From the NCBI RefSeq assembly GCF_927798175.1, contig NZ_CAKMMP010000009.1, forward strand, positions 186,001-250,000: a stretch of 64,000 nt of DNA, given 5' to 3'. The stretch's first letter is position 1, and every line of letters starts with the position of its first letter. The notes beneath the pieces were generated by a model. That model was given only the letters and a program-made list of their open reading frames with translations. It was not told where the DNA came from and did no database searches. Source of the stretch: Paenibacillus sp. JJ-223 (GTDB lineage: Bacteria > Bacillota > Bacilli > Paenibacillales > Paenibacillaceae). Shown piece by piece: positions 62,301 through 64,000 of the stretch. A program made the position numbers and the translations under genes.

Positions 62301-63384
62301 AGAATACGCCTTGAATCCGGACGGGACGATTTACCTGATTCCGGCCACCGCGGGACCGAAGGTGTATTACAAAAATCCGAGCACTGACTTGGGTGAAGCT
62401 TACTACAGTCTCTTTGATCGCGAGGAAGAGAACCATGCGGCCAAGTATGGTCCGGATCCTAAAGACAACCGTCGACCAATGCGCAGCCAGGTTCAGAATT
62501 TCGTTGGCATTACGATTGAAGGAAACAAACTGACGGCAGTGACCTATGAGATCGACCAAAACCTGCATGACGCTGCGCCGTTTGTCATTGACCAATTTGG
62601 TATCGTAAAGAAATCCGCTGTAACGAATCCTAGCAATCCGGGGAATTCGGGTTCGAATCCGGGAACGGGTTCCGGATCGGGCGGAAACGGTGCAACTACC
62701 GGATCTGGTGGAAACGGTACAACCACTCAACCAGGCAGCAGCACGGACAAAGATCAAGATAAAACGAGCACTACGCCGGGCAGTGGAACGAACCAAGGGT
62801 CCCAACCTGGGACAGGTTCGAGTTCCGGAGGAAGTTCGGCAAATGCGCCGGCGCTTAAGGATATTTCGAGCCATTGGGCAAAAGCAGCCATCGATAAAGC
62901 GGTCAGTGCAGGGTTCGTAAACGGGTACGGCGACGGTACATTCCGTCCGGATCAGCAGGTCACCCGTGCCGAATTTATGGCGATGCTCAGCCGGGCTCTG
63001 GGACTCAAAGAGGCAAGCGCAAGCGGCAGCTACGCGGATGCGTCACGGATTCCTGCATGGGCCAAAGCTTATATCGACAGTGCCGTGGAGGCCGGGATCA
63101 TCCAAGGTTACCCGGATGGGTCCTTTGGTCCGCACAAACCGCTGAGCCGTGCGGAACTCGTGACAATCATCGCGCGCGCAGCGAACTTAAAAGCGGATGG
63201 TTCGAAGCAGCTTGCATTCAGGGATGCAAACGAAATTCCTGCATGGGCGCTGCCGTATGTGGAGGCCGCCGTTGAATCCGGATTGGTGAACGGTGTAGGC
63301 AATAACCGGTTTGCTCCAGGGAAAATCGCGACCCGTGCCGAAGCGGTAACGATTTTGACCCATTTACTTGATCTTCAAAAATAA
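59311..63384 (+). CDS. S-layer-anchored protein with two tandem metallophosphatase domains
   Basis: A 1357-residue exported protein. Order: signal peptide (LALMLLCIPLMFGWSAGF, cut near AHAAED); a beta-sandwich domain (~35-220); a purple-acid-phosphatase-like unit (FnIII-like N domain plus metallophosphatase, ~229-665); a second copy of that unit (~668-1105); a Gly/Ser/Asn/Thr linker; and three SLH domains (~1181-1357; TRAEF, SRAEL, TRAEA). Each catalytic unit has HNGD, SAGNHE, NIHKGPYTT and GHDHIYART metal motifs; the first motif reads DTQ, not DxH. The two units are 439 residues apart and largely identical. Start ATG 59311 follows AAGGAG. It should sit on the cell surface and release phosphate from nucleotides or phosphoesters. 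Confidence 0.9.
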   Translation: MKFQMFRKLALMLLCIPLMFGWSAGFNGAHAAEDASDSLPNFLLDRNAQWKFNDRGDDLSSVWRVTYDDTSWSSGNAPFGFKADGSGISTSYFGPLKTEVSYGEDPEMKHPTTYFRTNLPISEGELEGYGQILGTFGIDDGAVLYVNGEEIRRFGMPEGEIEYSTKAISGNDLPVMYEDVDLTESLKAQLHEGNNEIAVEVHQQSDRSSDLYFDMELKAFKDAPPIDISKVTVTFYGDATSTKGFTWYTPLASAQSDVQVVENTGSGPDFEQAAHYVGQASTAANSPGEMVHKAVASNLKPNTSYYFRVGDASLGIWSKVGSFKTAPVDGAFTFIDLSDTQAKDEEEALLSASTLSKALQTVPNAEFVVHNGDVVEHGTTEQEWNWLLGHSQESLLHTTIVPSAGNHENKNYAFYEHFNVNTPETADTQTGAYYSYDYSNAHFIVLNSNENSAEYADFSNEQVEWMKQDAAQARANGADWLIVNIHKGPYTTANHATDSDIIGANGVRNKIAPLMNELGIDLVLQGHDHIYARTKPIKQDGTAEEASKITESFNGETIEYTVEPDGTIYLIPATAGAKVYFKNQKPALGEAYFSLFERAEENHAREEGDTTSTARGKVQNFVSFTVDGNKLSALTYEINQNSNNALPTIIDRFGIIKEAEPAPAEQVSKVTVTFHGDPTASKGFAWYTSDAVTGTDLQVVEKTSAAPDFSKGTSYQGNHDKAVNSPSELVHKAVATGLKPDTSYYFRVGDAAQGVWSETGTFVTAPKQGAFTFIDLADTQAKDEEEAILSSETLRKALATVPHAKFVVHNGDIVDKGVKEEQWNWLLGHSQESLLNTTLVPSAGNHEDENYAFIDHFNLDVPDNAATETGAYYSYDYSNAHFVVLNSNEDSEQYDNFTPEQVEWMKKDVEAARKNGAEWIIVNIHKGPYTTSNHATDSDIMGPNGVRTKIAPLMAELDIDLVLQGHDHIYARTKPIRADGKAGKAEIISEIRNGEKTEYALNPDGTIYLIPATAGPKVYYKNPSTDLGEAYYSLFDREEENHAAKYGPDPKDNRRPMRSQVQNFVGITIEGNKLTAVTYEIDQNLHDAAPFVIDQFGIVKKSAVTNPSNPGNSGSNPGTGSGSGGNGATTGSGGNGTTTQPGSSTDKDQDKTSTTPGSGTNQGSQPGTGSSSGGSSANAPALKDISSHWAKAAIDKAVSAGFVNGYGDGTFRPDQQVTRAEFMAMLSRALGLKEASASGSYADASRIPAWAKAYIDSAVEAGIIQGYPDGSFGPHKPLSRAELVTIIARAANLKADGSKQLAFRDANEIPAWALPYVEAAVESGLVNGVGNNRFAPGKIATRAEAVTILTHLLDLQK

Positions 63385-63414
63385 AAGATCGCGAGCAATA
63401 ATAATTAGTGAGGG

Positions 63415-63443
63415 AAGACACCATACGTGGTGTCTTTCTTTGT
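63415..63443 (+). terminator. Rho-independent terminator
   Basis: AAGACACCA / TGGTGTCTT around TACG, followed by TCTTT, ends the phosphatase gene. Confidence 0.88.
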
Positions 63444-63690
63444 GTAATAGAGCTAATATTCCGTTTTCTGGCGATTTGGACACACAAACGACAAACGGAA
63501 TCAATAAAATAGGTTCATCTACCGTGAAAGTTGAAAGGCGGTCCTGGGGATACTGAAAGGAAAGCGCGTTTATACAGGTTGAACTGCACATTTTATATAT
63601 TCTAACAGAACGAACATTCAGTATACGACGAAACCTTCAGCACCAGCACGATAACTCGATCATGAAATGCACCATGAAGAGGGGGATCAC
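63444..63690. other. Intergenic stretch, no gene seen
   Basis: These ~250 bases before the DedA gene hold no convincing frame. They presumably contain its promoter, but I could not place one securely. Confidence 0.5.
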
Positions 63691-64000
63691 ATGAACTGGG
63701 TCATGGAAACCGTTAGCCAATACGGATACGCCGCCATATACATATTGCTCGCTGTAGGTATCGTGGGACTGCCCATTCCTGATGAAATTTTGATGACGAC
63801 GGTAGGTTACCTGGCTTCGATTCAAACGCTGGATTACATGCCTTCTATTGCGATCAGCTTCTTGGGAGCCATGACCGGCATGATGCTGAGTTACTGGCTT
63901 GGCAGAACGTTTGGACATCCATTGTTGGTTCGATATGGAAAATATGTCTTTCTGACACCTGACAAGCTGGATAGGGTTGCCCATTGGTTCAAACGTTACG
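63691..64000 (+). CDS. DedA-family membrane protein (5' part)
   Basis: The gene runs off the end of the window; 103 residues are visible. ATG 63691 follows AGAGGGGG. The protein opens MNWVMETVSQYGYAAIYILL and shows the DedA signature GIVGLPIPDEILMTTVGYLA, then the second helix region (FLGAMTGMMLSYWLGRTFGH) and YGKYVFLTPDKLDRVAHWF. DedA/SNARE-associated proteins act in membrane lipid flipping or proton-coupled homeostasis; Bacilli have several, so the member is not identified. Confidence 0.88.
   Translation, partial: MNWVMETVSQYGYAAIYILLAVGIVGLPIPDEILMTTVGYLASIQTLDYMPSIAISFLGAMTGMMLSYWLGRTFGHPLLVRYGKYVFLTPDKLDRVAHWFKRY

Noticed and set aside
61438-62874. A 478-codon open frame on the minus strand (and a similar 343-codon one at 60373-61404)
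   Set aside because: Both are antisense to the duplicated phosphatase units; they resemble each other only because the sense strand is duplicated.

Overview
The window looks like chromosomal DNA of a spore-forming Paenibacillus or close relative. The signs are: many AraC/YesMN-type regulators beside sugar ABC transporters, GerAB germination permeases, a surface protein with three SLH domains, CcpA-like cre sites, LicT-type antitermination, and clean Rho-independent terminators. No rRNA, tRNA, CRISPR array, phage or intact insertion sequence was seen.

Layout. (1) 0.3-11.7 kb: FCD regulator, HyuA/HyuB hydantoinase, a complete PotABCD-like ABC importer, an M24 peptidase and an MFS carrier, apparently one catabolic operon. 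(2) 11.8-20.2 kb: a WYL regulator, a decayed patch holding an MFS pseudogene, murB, a divergent LysR/MFS pair, a kinase-like protein, and the aldehyde-stress module adhA/CMD/adhR with two matching MerR-type promoters. (3) 20.3-30.0 kb: AraC regulator, GH127 arabinofuranosidase, YesM/YesN two-component pair and an LplABC-type importer behind a consensus cre site. (4) 30-37.5 kb: two paralogous MarR regulators, a kinase-like protein, two small genes (a His-rich basic protein and an isolated lasso-peptide precursor), a GH18-like protein, two tandem GerAB permeases and a rhodanese-like protein. (5) 37.6-47 kb: two old yellow enzymes, a LicT/BglG antiterminator with a beta-glucoside PTS and two RAT-terminator switches, VanZ, a HAD fragment, and a MocR regulator divergent from azlCD. 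(6) 47.2-51.6 kb: AraC regulator and a second sugar ABC importer interrupted by a 150-bp repeat. (7) 51.6-55.8 kb: an AT-rich, decayed region with a secreted S1 protease, a DUF3221-like lipoprotein and a frameshifted LysE exporter. (8) 56-64 kb: Gfo/Idh - AraC - Gfo/Idh, a very large surface phosphatase with a duplicated catalytic domain behind a PhoP-box-like array, and the start of a DedA gene.

The most unusual items are the lasso precursor at 32303-32440, which has no maturation genes beside it but sits under a promoter with two matching palindromes; a 150-bp structured repeat present twice in opposite orientation (16999-17149 and 49549-49700); and the duplicated SLH-anchored phosphatase. 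All functions are inferred by reading sequence motifs; no database search was possible.
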